Notes: generated by a model not told the origin, from the sequence alone. A stretch of DNA of 64,000 bases from Phosphoribacter sp037045055 (GCA_037045055.1 JBAOHJ010000003.1:1116001-1180000), one strand, 5' to 3'; shown: positions 1-9,019, counted from the stretch's first letter. Translations and numbers: made by a program.

Positions 1-1110
1 TTGGCCGACCTTTCCACCGGCGTCCCAACCGCCCACCGACGCCAGGTCCACATCGGGCAGCTGCGCGGCTTCCTCGAGGCCGTCCGGCAGCGGGGCTGGG
101 CGCCGCTGCACCCGACCGCGGCCCTGTTCACCGACGACAACCCGCCCCGCCCGCAGCGCGGGCCGCGCGCGGTGGCCGAGCATGTGATGGCCCAGCTCGA
201 GGCGCCGACCGCGATCGCGGCCTGGTCCGACCCTGCCGGGGCGGTGATCACCCTGATCCTGATCCGCTGCGGGCTGCGCGTCGGCGACGCGACCAGGCTG
301 TCCTACGACTGCCTGGTCACCGACCCCAAAGGCGCGCCCTACCTGCGCTACGTCAACCACAAGATGAACCGTGAGGCCCTCGTCCCCCTCGACGAGGAAC
401 TGCACACCCTGATTCGTGCCCAACAGGCACGCCTCACCGCCGAGGCCACCGCGCCGCCGGTGCTGTTCCCGCGGCCGACGAAGAACCCCGACCGGGCCAT
501 CCCGCTGAGCACCTCCACCTACCGGGCCGCGTTGTATCGGTGGCTCGAATCCCTCGACGTACGAGACGAACACGCCCATCGCGTGCACTTGACCCCGCAC
601 CAGTGGAGGCACACCCTGGGCACTCGACTGATCAACCGGGACGTGCCCCAAGAGGTCGTGCGCCGCATCCTGGACCACGACTCGTCACAGATGACGGCCC
701 ACTACGCCAGGCTGCACGACGACACCGTCCGCCGGCACTGGGACGCCGCCCGCAAGGTCGACATCACCGGCGCCGCCATCCCCAGCGAACCGGGCAGCCC
801 GCTGGCCGACGCCGCCTGGACCGGTCACCGCCTCGCCGCCGCGACCCAGGCACTGCCCAACGGGCACTGCGCCCTGCCGATCCACAAGGCATGTCCCCAC
901 GCCAACGCGTGCCTGACCTGCCCGATGTTCCTGACCACCGCGACCCACCTGCCCGCTCACCGCGAGCACCGCGCCCAGGTCATCGAACTGATCACCCGCG
1001 CCGAGGCCCAAGGCCGGACCCGAGTGGCCCAGATGAACCAGGACGTGCTGAGCAACCTCGAGTCGATCATCACCGCGCTCGAACACCCCGAGGAGAACGA
1101 TGAGAGCTGA
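1..1110 (+). CDS. Tyrosine recombinase/integrase, C-terminal part (5' end outside window)
   Basis: Catalytic half of a phage-integrase-family site-specific recombinase. In the visible 369 residues the tyrosine-recombinase set can be read: Arg93 in GLRVGD, Lys121, His200-x-x-Arg203 in HQWRH, His226 in LDHDSS, and the nucleophile Tyr235 in TAHYARL. A Cys/His-rich tail follows (about residues 287-310, CPHANACLTCPM), typical of the large Tn554 TnpB-like actinobacterial integrases. Those are usually far longer, so the TTG at base 1 is probably not the real start and the N-terminal DNA-binding part lies upstream. It overlaps the following DUF6262 gene by 11 bp, the usual order in Tn554-type modules. 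It marks a mobile element extending left of the window. Confidence 0.88.
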   Translation: MADLSTGVPTAHRRQVHIGQLRGFLEAVRQRGWAPLHPTAALFTDDNPPRPQRGPRAVAEHVMAQLEAPTAIAAWSDPAGAVITLILIRCGLRVGDATRLSYDCLVTDPKGAPYLRYVNHKMNREALVPLDEELHTLIRAQQARLTAEATAPPVLFPRPTKNPDRAIPLSTSTYRAALYRWLESLDVRDEHAHRVHLTPHQWRHTLGTRLINRDVPQEVVRRILDHDSSQMTAHYARLHDDTVRRHWDAARKVDITGAAIPSEPGSPLADAAWTGHRLAAATQALPNGHCALPIHKACPHANACLTCPMFLTTATHLPAHREHRAQVIELITRAEAQGRTRVAQMNQDVLSNLESIITALEHPEENDES

Positions 1111-1501
1111 CAACAGCCGCCACCTCGCCAAGGCCGCCCGCTCCCGCGCGGAGCAGACCCGTCGCCGTGCCGTCAGCACCCTGCGGCACCTGGCCACCAC
1201 CGAGCAGACCATCACGGTCAGCGTGCTCGCGCAGCGCGCCGGGGTATCCCGATCCTGGCTGTACACCCAGGCCGACCTGCTCGCCCAGATCCGCGCGGAA
1301 CGCCCACGGCGGACGACAGTCCCTGCCGTGCCCGCCCGGCAGGCCGCCAGCGACAGCTCCCTCAGGCAACGCCTGCAACTCGCACACCAAAGGATCGGCG
1401 AACTGGAGGCCGACAACCAGCAACTGCGGCACGCCCTCGCCCAAGCCCTCGGCGACCAGCGCGCGCGACACGCCCGAGACCCACTCGAAAACCGCCCCTG
1501 A
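1100..1501 (+). CDS. DUF6262 / TnpC-like accessory protein of Tn554-type integrase module
   Basis: A 133-residue basic protein starting at ATG 1100 inside the end of the integrase gene. Residues about 20-65 form a helix-turn-helix-like stretch (SVLAQRAGVSRSWLYT), and the last 45 residues are a charged coiled-coil-like helix (QRLQLAHQRIGELEADNQQL). This combination matches the DUF6262/TnpC family found immediately downstream of Tn554 TnpB-type integrases, where TnpC helps transposition without being a recombinase. Translation is coupled to the integrase by the overlap. The exact role in this element is inferred from that family. Confidence 0.75.
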   Translation: MRADNSRHLAKAARSRAEQTRRRAVSTLRHLATTEQTITVSVLAQRAGVSRSWLYTQADLLAQIRAERPRRTTVPAVPARQAASDSSLRQRLQLAHQRIGELEADNQQLRHALAQALGDQRARHARDPLENRP

Positions 1502-1602
1502 CGACGAGCCCGGACACGCCCCCGAACACCCTCGTCCCGGACACGTCCAGCACGAAAAACCGCAGGTCAAGGCACCAGCCCGGCCAGTGGCTCAAGATAA
1601 CG

Positions 1603-1839
1603 ATCGAGCGCCTCAACCGGGAGATCCGCCGCCGCACCGATGTGGTCGGGATCTTCCCCAACCGGGACGCCGTCATCCGGCTCGTCGGCGCCGTCCTGGC
1701 CGAGCAGCACGACGAGTGGGTCGAGCAGCGCCGCTACCTCGGCCTCGAGCTCCTCAAACAGTGCCGAGCCGCCCTGACAACGCACACCACCGACGAGAAG
1801 GAGAACACCCTGACCATCGCCGGCGCGATCAGCGCCTAA
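1603..1839 (+). pseudogene. IS256-family transposase, C-terminal remnant
   Basis: The reading frame gives ERLNREIRRRTDVVGIFPN and then NRDAVIRLVGAVLAEQHDEW, the highly conserved extreme C-terminus of IS256-family (Mutator-like) transposases. The stop is TAA at 1837. Only about 78 residues remain of a usual ~400, so the DDE catalytic core is gone. Homology in this frame fades just upstream of 1603, close behind the DUF6262 gene, suggesting that an IS copy was truncated when the two elements recombined or by a later deletion. The GTG at 1642 is an accidental start inside the remnant. Confidence 0.85.
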
Positions 1840-1861
1840 CCCCCAACGAGGAATCACCCTC

Positions 1862-1886
1862 GTACACCACCCCAGCGGACTTGACC
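1862..1886 (+). repeat. Probable right terminal inverted repeat region of the IS256 remnant
   Basis: About 22 bp after the transposase stop lies GTACACCACCCCAGCGGACT followed by TGACC. A TACACCAC...GACTTGACC arrangement shortly after the transposase gene is common at the right ends of actinobacterial IS256-family elements. No matching left end is visible, in line with loss of the left part. This is an assignment from memory of family ends, not a computed match. Confidence 0.35.
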
Positions 1887-2698
1887 GCTGCGAGCCGCGC
1901 TGGAGCCGCGCGGCAGTCGCCGCGTGCCGTCGGAGCCGGGCCTGCCGTGACGCAGCCGGGCCCGCCATGACGCGCTCAAGTCCTCCCACGAGCACGGCCC
2001 CCGCCCACATCACCGCAGGTCAGAGGCCGAATCGAGAAGACGAACGAGAAGCGCGCCCGAAGAAACTCGAAACCCCTGACCGTCTGATCCGTGGTCTTCG
2101 GACCCACCCGGTCCGGGGTGTCTGGGGCCGACCCGGCATGCCACCAGCCGACACCTTCAGTTCGACCAAACTAGCAGGTCGGGACCGGTGCAGCCTCGGC
2201 GTCGTGACGAGTCGCCTCCCGTCGCCCCCGGACGCGTCCCTCGATCATTCAGTGAGTTTGTGGCCCGTACTTGGGCCGGGGTCGCGACCGTCGCTTCAGG
2301 ACCGGGCCGGCGGCTGGGGCGCTATTGCCAGGGTGCCAGGTGGGGGCCGATGGTCGCGCTGCTGCCGGCGGGTGATCGCTCGTCACGAGGATGCACGACC
2401 GAACCTGTGGAACCCAGCTGGAGGGTGACGGCCCCTGCACGGCAGGTGTCCGCCTTTACTGGTGGCCCGGCAGGCCCTGCACCCCGAGGCGGCCGCCATG
2501 GCCTTGCGGGCAGCGGCATACAAGCAGGTCGTAGGCGCCCGCCGGATCGGCGTCGGCCAACAGTGCGGGATCAGCTCGCCGTCCGCGGCGTGTTGCGTCT
2601 GGGTGCCCAGCACGGACAAGACTTCGTGTGCTGCCCGGATGTGCCCTGCGTCCACACCGGCGAGAGTGGCTTTTCCAACCAACCCTGAGGGGGACGCC
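1887..2698. other. Non-coding or decayed stretch in the island
   Basis: No gene could be supported here. Open frames exist on both strands but lack family motifs and convincing ribosome sites. A minus-strand frame across about 2450-2680 reads vaguely protein-like (AGHIRAAHEVLSVLG, GELIPHCW), so a decayed gene is possible. One copy of the genome-signal octamer discussed in the findings (CGGCATAC) is at 2514-2521. The last 20 bases hold the ribosome site of the next gene. Confidence 0.5.
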
Positions 2699-3559
2699 AT
2701 GACCACCGAGCACTTCGACAGCGAGCCCGTCAACAATGAGAGGGCACAGTCGCTGCAGGCCGACCAGACGATCCTCGTGTGCCACCGCGACGGGGACATC
2801 ACCACGGCGGCGATTGACCCCAGCGGCGCCTGCACCGACCTGTTCAACGGCACCATCGAAGCAGCCGACCTGATGGTCGCGATCGGCGGTCGCCGCATCG
2901 TCTCCAGATCCTCGCACGTCACGAGCACGGTGCGTTTCTGGGTGCACTCGGTGACGCCCGGTGGCATCGTCGTCTCCCACCGGAGCAGCTCCTGGGCTTC
3001 GGTGGAGCACCTCACCGCACCGGCACCGAATTTGTTGTTGGGTGTCTCGAACGGCCGAGCCATGACTGCTCGGGTAGAGGCCGACGGGCGTGTGCGAGGA
3101 CTACAGGACCACGTCGGGTGGGATCTTTGGACCCTCGTCTCTGCCGTCGGCAACTCGCAGGTGCTGTGCTACAACGCATCACACCGCACCGCGGCACTGG
3201 TATCGGTCGACGAGGCCGGCGGCTACGCCGACGTCGCTTCCTACACCGGGTTCGATCGCTGGTCCGCCATCGTGGCGAGCGGGCTCGGCCCGATCCTGTT
3301 CTACGAGTTCGAGAGCGGTGCGGCCGCGACCGCGGTCTTCGGGCTGGACGGGCAGTACGCCGACCTGCACACCTTCCAGCTCGACCCCGGGTGGCGACAC
3401 GTCGTGCCGATCGGCGACGGCCACTTCCTCTTCCACGCTGGAGCCAGCGGCAAGGCCCTCGCGTCCTTGGGCAGGGTGACCGCCGACGGCCACTTCCACG
3501 ACGGGGCCTTCGTCGAGCCGCGGATGGATCCCTGGCCCCGGATCACCAGTGTCCACTGA
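2699..3559 (+). CDS. Repeat protein of unknown function, beta-propeller/lectin-like look
   Basis: A 286-residue protein without signal peptide or membrane segment. The ATG at 2699 is chosen because TGAGGGGG lies 6-7 bases upstream and the protein-like sequence begins there. From about residue 90 to the end it contains units of 45-50 residues with a shared pattern: a Trp in a W(S/T/R)xIV or W-R-H-V-V strand, G-(G/S)-xx-L-FY, then G-x-A-A-x-V and a DG-x-Y turn. Such units suggest blades of a small propeller like tachylectin or tectonin repeats, which bind sugars, but no catalytic motif is seen. It converges with and overlaps the STAND regulator by 17 bp. Function unknown. Confidence 0.6.
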   Translation: MTTEHFDSEPVNNERAQSLQADQTILVCHRDGDITTAAIDPSGACTDLFNGTIEAADLMVAIGGRRIVSRSSHVTSTVRFWVHSVTPGGIVVSHRSSSWASVEHLTAPAPNLLLGVSNGRAMTARVEADGRVRGLQDHVGWDLWTLVSAVGNSQVLCYNASHRTAALVSVDEAGGYADVASYTGFDRWSAIVASGLGPILFYEFESGAAATAVFGLDGQYADLHTFQLDPGWRHVVPIGDGHFLFHAGASGKALASLGRVTADGHFHDGAFVEPRMDPWPRITSVH

Positions 3560-6182
3560 GCCGGACGACCAGGTCGGCCGCGTCGGGCGCTCGCGCCAAG
3601 ACGGCGGCCTCGGCCCAGGCGGCGGCGTACCACGGGCGCCAGAGCCCGCTATACCACTTCGTCAGAGTCTCCGGCGCGGACGAGAGCCGGGACGCCGCCT
3701 CGGCCGATCGACCGTGGTGCAGCAGCAGCCAGGCGTCGAAGACGTCGTCGTGGAACGAACGACGGGCGGGTCTGGCGCCGGACGTCAGGTGATCGCTGAT
3801 GCTCAGCCACCGCTTGCGCTCGTCCTCCTCGCCGCGCAGCCCGTGGAGCAACGCGGCCGCGTGGGCCCCGCGGCTGAGATTCGCGGCTCGTTGCCTTCCG
3901 CAACGCGCCCAGCCGTCCCGGAACAGACGGGCGGAGCGGAGAGCCTGCGGCCAGTCGCCGGAGAGCACGGCGACGAGCAGGAGGCGGCCGTGGGCCAGGT
4001 GCGCGTCGTCGCCGTAGAACGGCAGGTCGCGCAGACGCTCGGCGTACACCTTGGCGTCAGCCAGGTCGCCCGCGGCCACCGAGCACTCGGTGGCCATGAT
4101 CAGCGCGTCGGCGTGCTCCATGGCGGTTTCGGCGCAGACCTCGATCGGCTCCAGAAGCTCGGTGCGACGCCGCGCCGTGGCAGCCGCCTCAAGCACCTCG
4201 CCGGCGGCCAGCAGCACCGACGTCAGGCAGTCCGCGGCGGCGCTCTTGTTCAACGGATCGTCCGCCTGCTGGGCGATCGCCACCGCCTTCTCGGCCAGTC
4301 CCCTCGCGCGCGGGTCGTCCTCCGGCAGGCGGAAGGCCTCCGCACTGGCGAACCGAGCCCGCGCCCGTCTCCACGCGTGCGAGGGCGGGCCGGCGTCATG
4401 GCCGTGGACGCCGGCCAGCACGCGGGCACGCTCGAGGAGTCCGTCAACGGTCGCGGTGTCGGGCGGTGACGCCATCAGCCCCGGAGCCCGACGGATGAGC
4501 TCCGCGTTGCGCGCCAGGTCGAGGGCCGCGGCTGCCGGATCGCCACCCCGCAGCGCCGCCCCGGCGGCCGCCTCGCGCAGCCGCAGGGCGCTGTCGCCGA
4601 GGTGCCGGGCCTCCGCCACCCCAGCGGCACGGCGCCAGGCGTCGGCGGCAGCGAGGTCGTCCGGGGCCAGGGCGGCGGCGGTCTCGTAGCGCTGCTGGGC
4701 CTCGCCCGCGAGTCCACGGAGGAACAGGCAATGCGCCAGGGACAGTCCCAGCCCGTGAGCCACAGGGTCCGGTGGCGGGTTGGCGAGGGCCCGGTCGAGG
4801 GCCGTCCGCAGGTCGGCCGCCACCGCGTCGAAGGCTGCGCGCCAGCCCTCGCGGCGTTCACCCGCGAGGGCGGGGGCGGTGGACGCCAGCGCTTCTGCCT
4901 CGGCCGCACACCAGTGCAGGTGCCGCCGTACTGCTTCGGTGGTCTCACCCGTGTCGTCGAGATGCTCCCTACCCAGCTGGCGCACCGTCTCCAGGGTGCG
5001 GTAACGGGTGCCGTCGAGTGTCGGGACCACGGTCATCAGACTGTGGTCGACGAGGTCTGCGAGGTGGATGGCGACCTCCGCCGCGGCGACCGGTGGCCAT
5101 CCGATCACCTGGCGGGCCGCGCCGACGGTGAAGGGTGTCGCGAACACCGACACCCGACGGAGCGCCGCCCGTGCCTGGTCGTCGACCAGGGCGCAGCTCC
5201 ATGCGAGCGTCGACCGCAGCGAGCGGTGCCGGTCGTCGGCGCGGTGCCCACCGGACAGCAGGCCCAGCTGGTGACCGAGCCCCTCGGCGAGGCCGTCCAG
5301 ACCGAGCGAGGGATAGCGAGCCGCGGCGAGCTCGATCGCCAGGGGTACGCCGTCCAGGGCGGCGCAGATCCCGGCGATCCGCGCTCGGACCGAGGGGTCG
5401 TTGGCGGCCAGCGCAGCGCCACACGCGGCGACCCGCGCGCAGAACAGCCGCACCGCGTCCCCGTCGTCGCCGTCCACGGTCATCCCCGGGACGGGGAACG
5501 TCCGCTCGAAGGGGACCAGCAACCGGGCACGGCTGGTGGCCAGCACGGTCAGACCGGGGCTGGAAGCCAGCAGCTCCTCGACCAGCGGTCCGACCCCCTC
5601 GAGGAGGTGCTCGCAGTTGTCGAGGACGAGCAGGACCCGCCTCTCGGCCAGGAACCCGGCGAGCACGGTGGAAGGTGGCACGCCCGGGTTCTCGCCGACG
5701 CCGAAGGCCTCGGCGACGGTTGACACGAGCCGTGCCGGGTCGCTCAGCGGCACCAGGTCGACGTAGCAGAGCCCGTCCGAGAACACGGGTCCGGACGCCG
5801 CGGCCACGGTGACCGCGAGCCGGGTCTTCCCCACGCCACCCGGCCCCAGGGCCGTGATCAGCCGGTGCTCGGCGAGGAGCTCGGCGAGCCGGTCGGTCTC
5901 GACGTCCCGCCCGATGAACGGGGTCACGAACACGGGGAGCGGGTGGAAGGCGGGGGCAGGCCCGTCCGGATCGGCTCGCTCGACGGCGAGGGCGATCAGC
6001 TCGCGCCGGCCCTCAGCCTGCAGCTTGCGCAGCAGTGAGGAGATGTGGCTCTCCACCGTCCGCACGGAGATGAAGAGGCGTTCGGCGATCTCGGCGTTGC
6101 TCAGGCGCTCACCGATCGCCTGCAGCACCTCGCGCTCGCGCGCCGTGACCGCGTCGAGGCCCGGTCGGGGACCTTCCCTCAC
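3543..6182 (-). CDS. STAND-type regulator: N-terminal LuxR HTH, NB-ARC-like ATPase, TPR-like C-terminus
   Basis: An 879-residue signal-transduction ATPase. Residues 12-68 are a GerE/LuxR DNA-binding domain (TAREREVLQAIGERLSNAEI, RTVESHISSLLRKL). A P-loop follows at 113-120 (GPGGVGKT) with Walker B at about 184-191 (LLVLDNCEH), giving a nucleotide-binding switch domain. The C-terminal half is helical and Ala/Leu/Arg-rich, like TPR-type sensor regions. Most large LuxR/LAL regulators carry the HTH at the C-terminus, so the order is reversed here. The start is GTG at 6182; GGGGGAGAG lies about 10 bases upstream, and the nearby ATG is out of frame. It probably senses a ligand or partner and regulates transcription; targets unknown. 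Confidence 0.85.
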   Translation of the reverse strand: MREGPRPGLDAVTAREREVLQAIGERLSNAEIAERLFISVRTVESHISSLLRKLQAEGRRELIALAVERADPDGPAPAFHPLPVFVTPFIGRDVETDRLAELLAEHRLITALGPGGVGKTRLAVTVAAASGPVFSDGLCYVDLVPLSDPARLVSTVAEAFGVGENPGVPPSTVLAGFLAERRVLLVLDNCEHLLEGVGPLVEELLASSPGLTVLATSRARLLVPFERTFPVPGMTVDGDDGDAVRLFCARVAACGAALAANDPSVRARIAGICAALDGVPLAIELAAARYPSLGLDGLAEGLGHQLGLLSGGHRADDRHRSLRSTLAWSCALVDDQARAALRRVSVFATPFTVGAARQVIGWPPVAAAEVAIHLADLVDHSLMTVVPTLDGTRYRTLETVRQLGREHLDDTGETTEAVRRHLHWCAAEAEALASTAPALAGERREGWRAAFDAVAADLRTALDRALANPPPDPVAHGLGLSLAHCLFLRGLAGEAQQRYETAAALAPDDLAAADAWRRAAGVAEARHLGDSALRLREAAAGAALRGGDPAAAALDLARNAELIRRAPGLMASPPDTATVDGLLERARVLAGVHGHDAGPPSHAWRRARARFASAEAFRLPEDDPRARGLAEKAVAIAQQADDPLNKSAAADCLTSVLLAAGEVLEAAATARRRTELLEPIEVCAETAMEHADALIMATECSVAAGDLADAKVYAERLRDLPFYGDDAHLAHGRLLLVAVLSGDWPQALRSARLFRDGWARCGRQRAANLSRGAHAAALLHGLRGEEDERKRWLSISDHLTSGARPARRSFHDDVFDAWLLLHHGRSAEAASRLSSAPETLTKWYSGLWRPWYAAAWAEAAVLARAPDAADLVVRLSGHW

Positions 6183-6715
6183 AACCAGCCATTCTCTCCC
6201 CCGCCGACACCCCCGCCAACCTTTCGACCCATGGCACCGAAGCGCTTCTCGGATGTCTGGGCAACTCCCCGGATGGGGGAACGGCTCTCCTACACGCTCG
6301 CGCAGGTGTCGTGGACGAGGCCCAGGCTCACGAGCGAATAGGGTGCCCCCACTGGCGATGCACGACGCCTACATCTCCGCCATCACGATGTCGCCAGGCG
6401 CATGCCAGCCGACTTACGCCCGCCGAACGGGACGCCTTGACTCTGGCGAGCCGATTAGTGGCTATCGCCAAGAGTTCTGGAGCCAAGGGGGAGGGGATAG
6501 GCGCGGGGGTCGTCGACGAGAACCACGCCGGGGGACCTTGTGCAGGATGGGGGGACGCCAGCCACCGGAGCCTGGTCGAGCCGTTCGGTCACGCCGCCGG
6601 GGCGGCTGGGCGAGAAGTACTTGAGCCCATATTTGAGCCGGGAGCCGGGCATCGGGTCTCGGTCGGGTGCGGTTTGAGACTACGTTTCCGCAGGTCACGG
6701 CGGGTATCCGTTCTG
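6183..6715. other. Intergenic boundary of the island next to tRNA-Arg
   Basis: 533 bp without a supportable gene. The end near 6183 should hold the promoter of the divergent STAND regulator. The end near 6715 abuts the 3' end of tRNA-Arg, the usual side on which integrative elements insert. A short direct repeat, TTGAGCC, occurs at about 6622 and 6633. No copy of the tRNA 3' end is seen elsewhere in the left part of the window, so an attachment site cannot be proven. Confidence 0.4.
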
Positions 6716-6788
6716 CGCGCCCGAAGGGATTCGAACCCCTAACCTTCTGATCCGTAGTCAGATGCTCTATCCGTTGAGCTACGGGCGC
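6716..6788 (-). tRNA. tRNA-Arg (anticodon ACG)
   Basis: On the minus strand a complete cloverleaf can be drawn: acceptor GCGCCCG/CGGGCGC, D-arm with TAGCTCAACGGATAGAGC, anticodon stem TCTGA/TCAGA around loop CTACGGA (anticodon ACG, read as ICG), and T-arm GGTTCGAATCC. The discriminator base is G and CCA is not encoded. The 3' end faces the integrase-bearing island to the left, which makes it a candidate integration target. Confidence 0.97.
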
Positions 6789-7086
6789 CGGCGGCGCCAA
6801 ACCCCAACTCCGGTCCCAGCGCCGAGGAGCCAGCGTACCGGCATACCGATGCGGGCAGCCAATCCGGGAGCCGACGGGCGACCTCGACCAGCCGTGTGAG
6901 TCGACTCACCAGCCTCGCGCTCATCCCCCGTTCCCTGCCCCCCGCGGCCCGGGATACCGTGGTCCCAACCGAGGCGCTCCACGCGACGACAGCCCGAGCC
7001 CCGGCCCGGTCGTCGTCTGCCAGTGCGCCCCGACTCCTCAAGGACGCTGCGATGGCGTGGCCGCCGATCGCCGGGAAAGGATGCTG

Positions 7087-8883
7087 ATGAGCACAACGCA
7101 CAAGGGCCTGGCGGCGTGGGTCGACGAGGTCGCTGCCCTGACCAAGCCCGACAAGATCCACTGGGTCACCGGCACCCAGGAGGAGATCGACAGCCTGGCC
7201 CAGGTCCTGGTCGACGGCGGGACGTTCACGCGGCTCAACCCCGACAAGAAGCCCAACAGCTTCTACTGCGCCTCCGACCCCAGCGACGTCGCCCGGGTGG
7301 AGGACCGCACCTTCATCAACTCGCAGAGCCAGGACGACGCCGGCCCGACCAACCACTGGATGGCTCCGGCCGAGATGAAGGCGATCATGACCGGTCTGTA
7401 CGACGGGTGCATGAAGGGCCGGACGATGTACGTCATCCCGTTCGTCATGGGCCACCTCGACGCGACCGTCCCGATGTTCGGCGTCGAGCTCACCGACTCG
7501 GCCTACGTCGTGGTCAACATGAACATCATGGCCCGCATCGGCAACGCGCCCCTGCACACGATGGAGGAGCTCGAGGCGGACTTCGTCAAGGGCCTGCACT
7601 CCGTCGGTGCCCCGCTCGAGCCCGGTCAGGCCGACGTGCCCTGGCCATGCAACGACACCAAGTACATCACCCACTTCCCGGAGACCCGCGAGATCTGGTC
7701 CTTCGGCTCCGGTTACGGCGGCAACGCCCTGCTGGGCAAGAAGTGCTACTCGCTGCGGATCGCCTCCGCGATGGCCCGCGAGCAGGGCTGGATGGCCGAG
7801 CACATGCTCATCCTCAAGCTCACCGCTCCCGACGGCGACGTCAAGTACATCGCCGGCGCCTTCCCCTCGGCCTGCGGCAAGACCAACCTCGCGATGATCG
7901 AGCCGACGATCCCCGGCTGGAAGGCCGAGATGATCGGCGACGACATCGCCTGGATGCGTTTCGGACCCGACGGTCGCCTGTATGCCGTGAACCCCGAGTT
8001 CGGTCTGTTCGGCGTCGCGCCGGGCACCGGCATGCACACCAACGCCAACGCTATGCGCACCATCGACAAGGGCAACTCGGTGTTCACCAACGTCGCGCTC
8101 ACCGACGACGGAGACGTGTGGTGGGAGGGCATGACGAAGGAGGTGCCGGCGCACCTGACCGACTGGAAGGGCCGCAGCTGGACCCCCGACAACGGCGAGC
8201 TGTCCTCTCACCCGAACAGCCGGTTCACCACCCCGGCCAGCCAGTGCCCGATGCTCGCCGAGGAGTACCAGAACCCCGACGGCGTGCCGATCGACGCGAT
8301 CCTCTTCGGCGGGCGGCGGGCCACGACGGTGCCGCTGGTCTACGAGTCGCGCAACTGGACCCACGGCACGTTCGTCGGGGCGACGCTCTCGTCCGAGACG
8401 ACGGCTGCCGCCGCCGGCGCGGTCGGCGTGGTGCGCCGTGACCCGATGGCCATGCTGCCCTTCATCGGCTACCACGCCGGCGACTACATGAACCACTGGA
8501 TCGAGATCGGCAAGCAGGCCGACGAGTCCAAGCTGCCGCGGATCTACCAGGTCAACTGGTTCCGCAAGGACGCCGACGGGCACTGGCTGTGGCCGGGTTA
8601 CGGCGAGAACTCGCGCGTGCTCAAGTGGGTCGTCGAGCGGCTCGAGGGCAAGGTCGACGCCGTCGAGACGCCGATCGGCCTGGTGCCGCGCGTGGAGGAC
8701 ATCGACACGACCGGCCTGGACATGCCGATCGAGGACGTCGAGAAGGCCCTCGCGGTCAACGTCGAGGACTGGCGCAAGGAGCTGCCGATGATCGACGAGT
8801 GGTTCGAGAAGTTCGGCGACAAGCTGCCGCCACAGCTGCGCGGCGAGCTCGACGGGCTCAAGGAGCGCCTGTCCGCGGACTGA
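7087..8883 (+). CDS. pckG: Phosphoenolpyruvate carboxykinase (GTP)
   Basis: Converts oxaloacetate plus GTP to phosphoenolpyruvate, CO2 and GDP, the entry step of gluconeogenesis in the cytoplasm. The 598 residues match the GTP-dependent family in length (~600). The active-site P-loop with its reactive cysteine is FPSACGKTNLAM, followed by the kinase-2/metal motif GDDIAWM. N-terminal IHWVTGTQEE and the C-terminal GYGENSRVLKW loop are also family signatures. ATG 7087 is chosen; GGGAAAGG sits 7 bases upstream. An in-frame ATG at 7081 is possible but would be almost on the ribosome site. The gene stands alone, with a strong hairpin directly after the stop. Confidence 0.98.
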   Translation: MSTTHKGLAAWVDEVAALTKPDKIHWVTGTQEEIDSLAQVLVDGGTFTRLNPDKKPNSFYCASDPSDVARVEDRTFINSQSQDDAGPTNHWMAPAEMKAIMTGLYDGCMKGRTMYVIPFVMGHLDATVPMFGVELTDSAYVVVNMNIMARIGNAPLHTMEELEADFVKGLHSVGAPLEPGQADVPWPCNDTKYITHFPETREIWSFGSGYGGNALLGKKCYSLRIASAMAREQGWMAEHMLILKLTAPDGDVKYIAGAFPSACGKTNLAMIEPTIPGWKAEMIGDDIAWMRFGPDGRLYAVNPEFGLFGVAPGTGMHTNANAMRTIDKGNSVFTNVALTDDGDVWWEGMTKEVPAHLTDWKGRSWTPDNGELSSHPNSRFTTPASQCPMLAEEYQNPDGVPIDAILFGGRRATTVPLVYESRNWTHGTFVGATLSSETTAAAAGAVGVVRRDPMAMLPFIGYHAGDYMNHWIEIGKQADESKLPRIYQVNWFRKDADGHWLWPGYGENSRVLKWVVERLEGKVDAVETPIGLVPRVEDIDTTGLDMPIEDVEKALAVNVEDWRKELPMIDEWFEKFGDKLPPQLRGELDGLKERLSAD

Positions 8884-8896
8884 CGCGCAGATCGAC

Positions 8897-8930
8897 GAAG
8901 GGGGCTGCGGAGTATGCCGCGGCCCCCTTC
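8897..8930 (+). terminator. Hairpin terminator after pckG
   Basis: A 14-bp stem with one mismatch, GAAGGGGGCTGCGG pairing with CCGCGGCCCCCTTC, around a 6-base loop, begins 14 bases after the pckG stop. There is no long T-tract, as is common in G+C-rich actinobacteria. The loop and right arm contain one copy of the GTATGCCG octamer, and a second copy starts 28 bases later (8940). Confidence 0.6.
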
Positions 8931-9019
8931 GCCATCCCGGTATGCCGCAAGAACCCTTCCGCGCAGCCACGGCGGTGGGTGCCGATGGCGGAGGGGGGCC
9001 ATGACCGGGCAGCCCGCCT

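Noticed and set aside
2383..3153. Minus-strand frame with partly protein-like peptide (AGHIRAAHEVLSVLG, GELIPHCW)
   Set aside because: No family recognised, no ribosome site, and it runs into antisense of a better supported gene; kept only as a note of possible decay.
6455..6800. Open frames running through tRNA-Arg (for example PVAQRIEHLTTDQKVRGSNP)
   Set aside because: A well-known artefact: tRNA sequence translated as protein.
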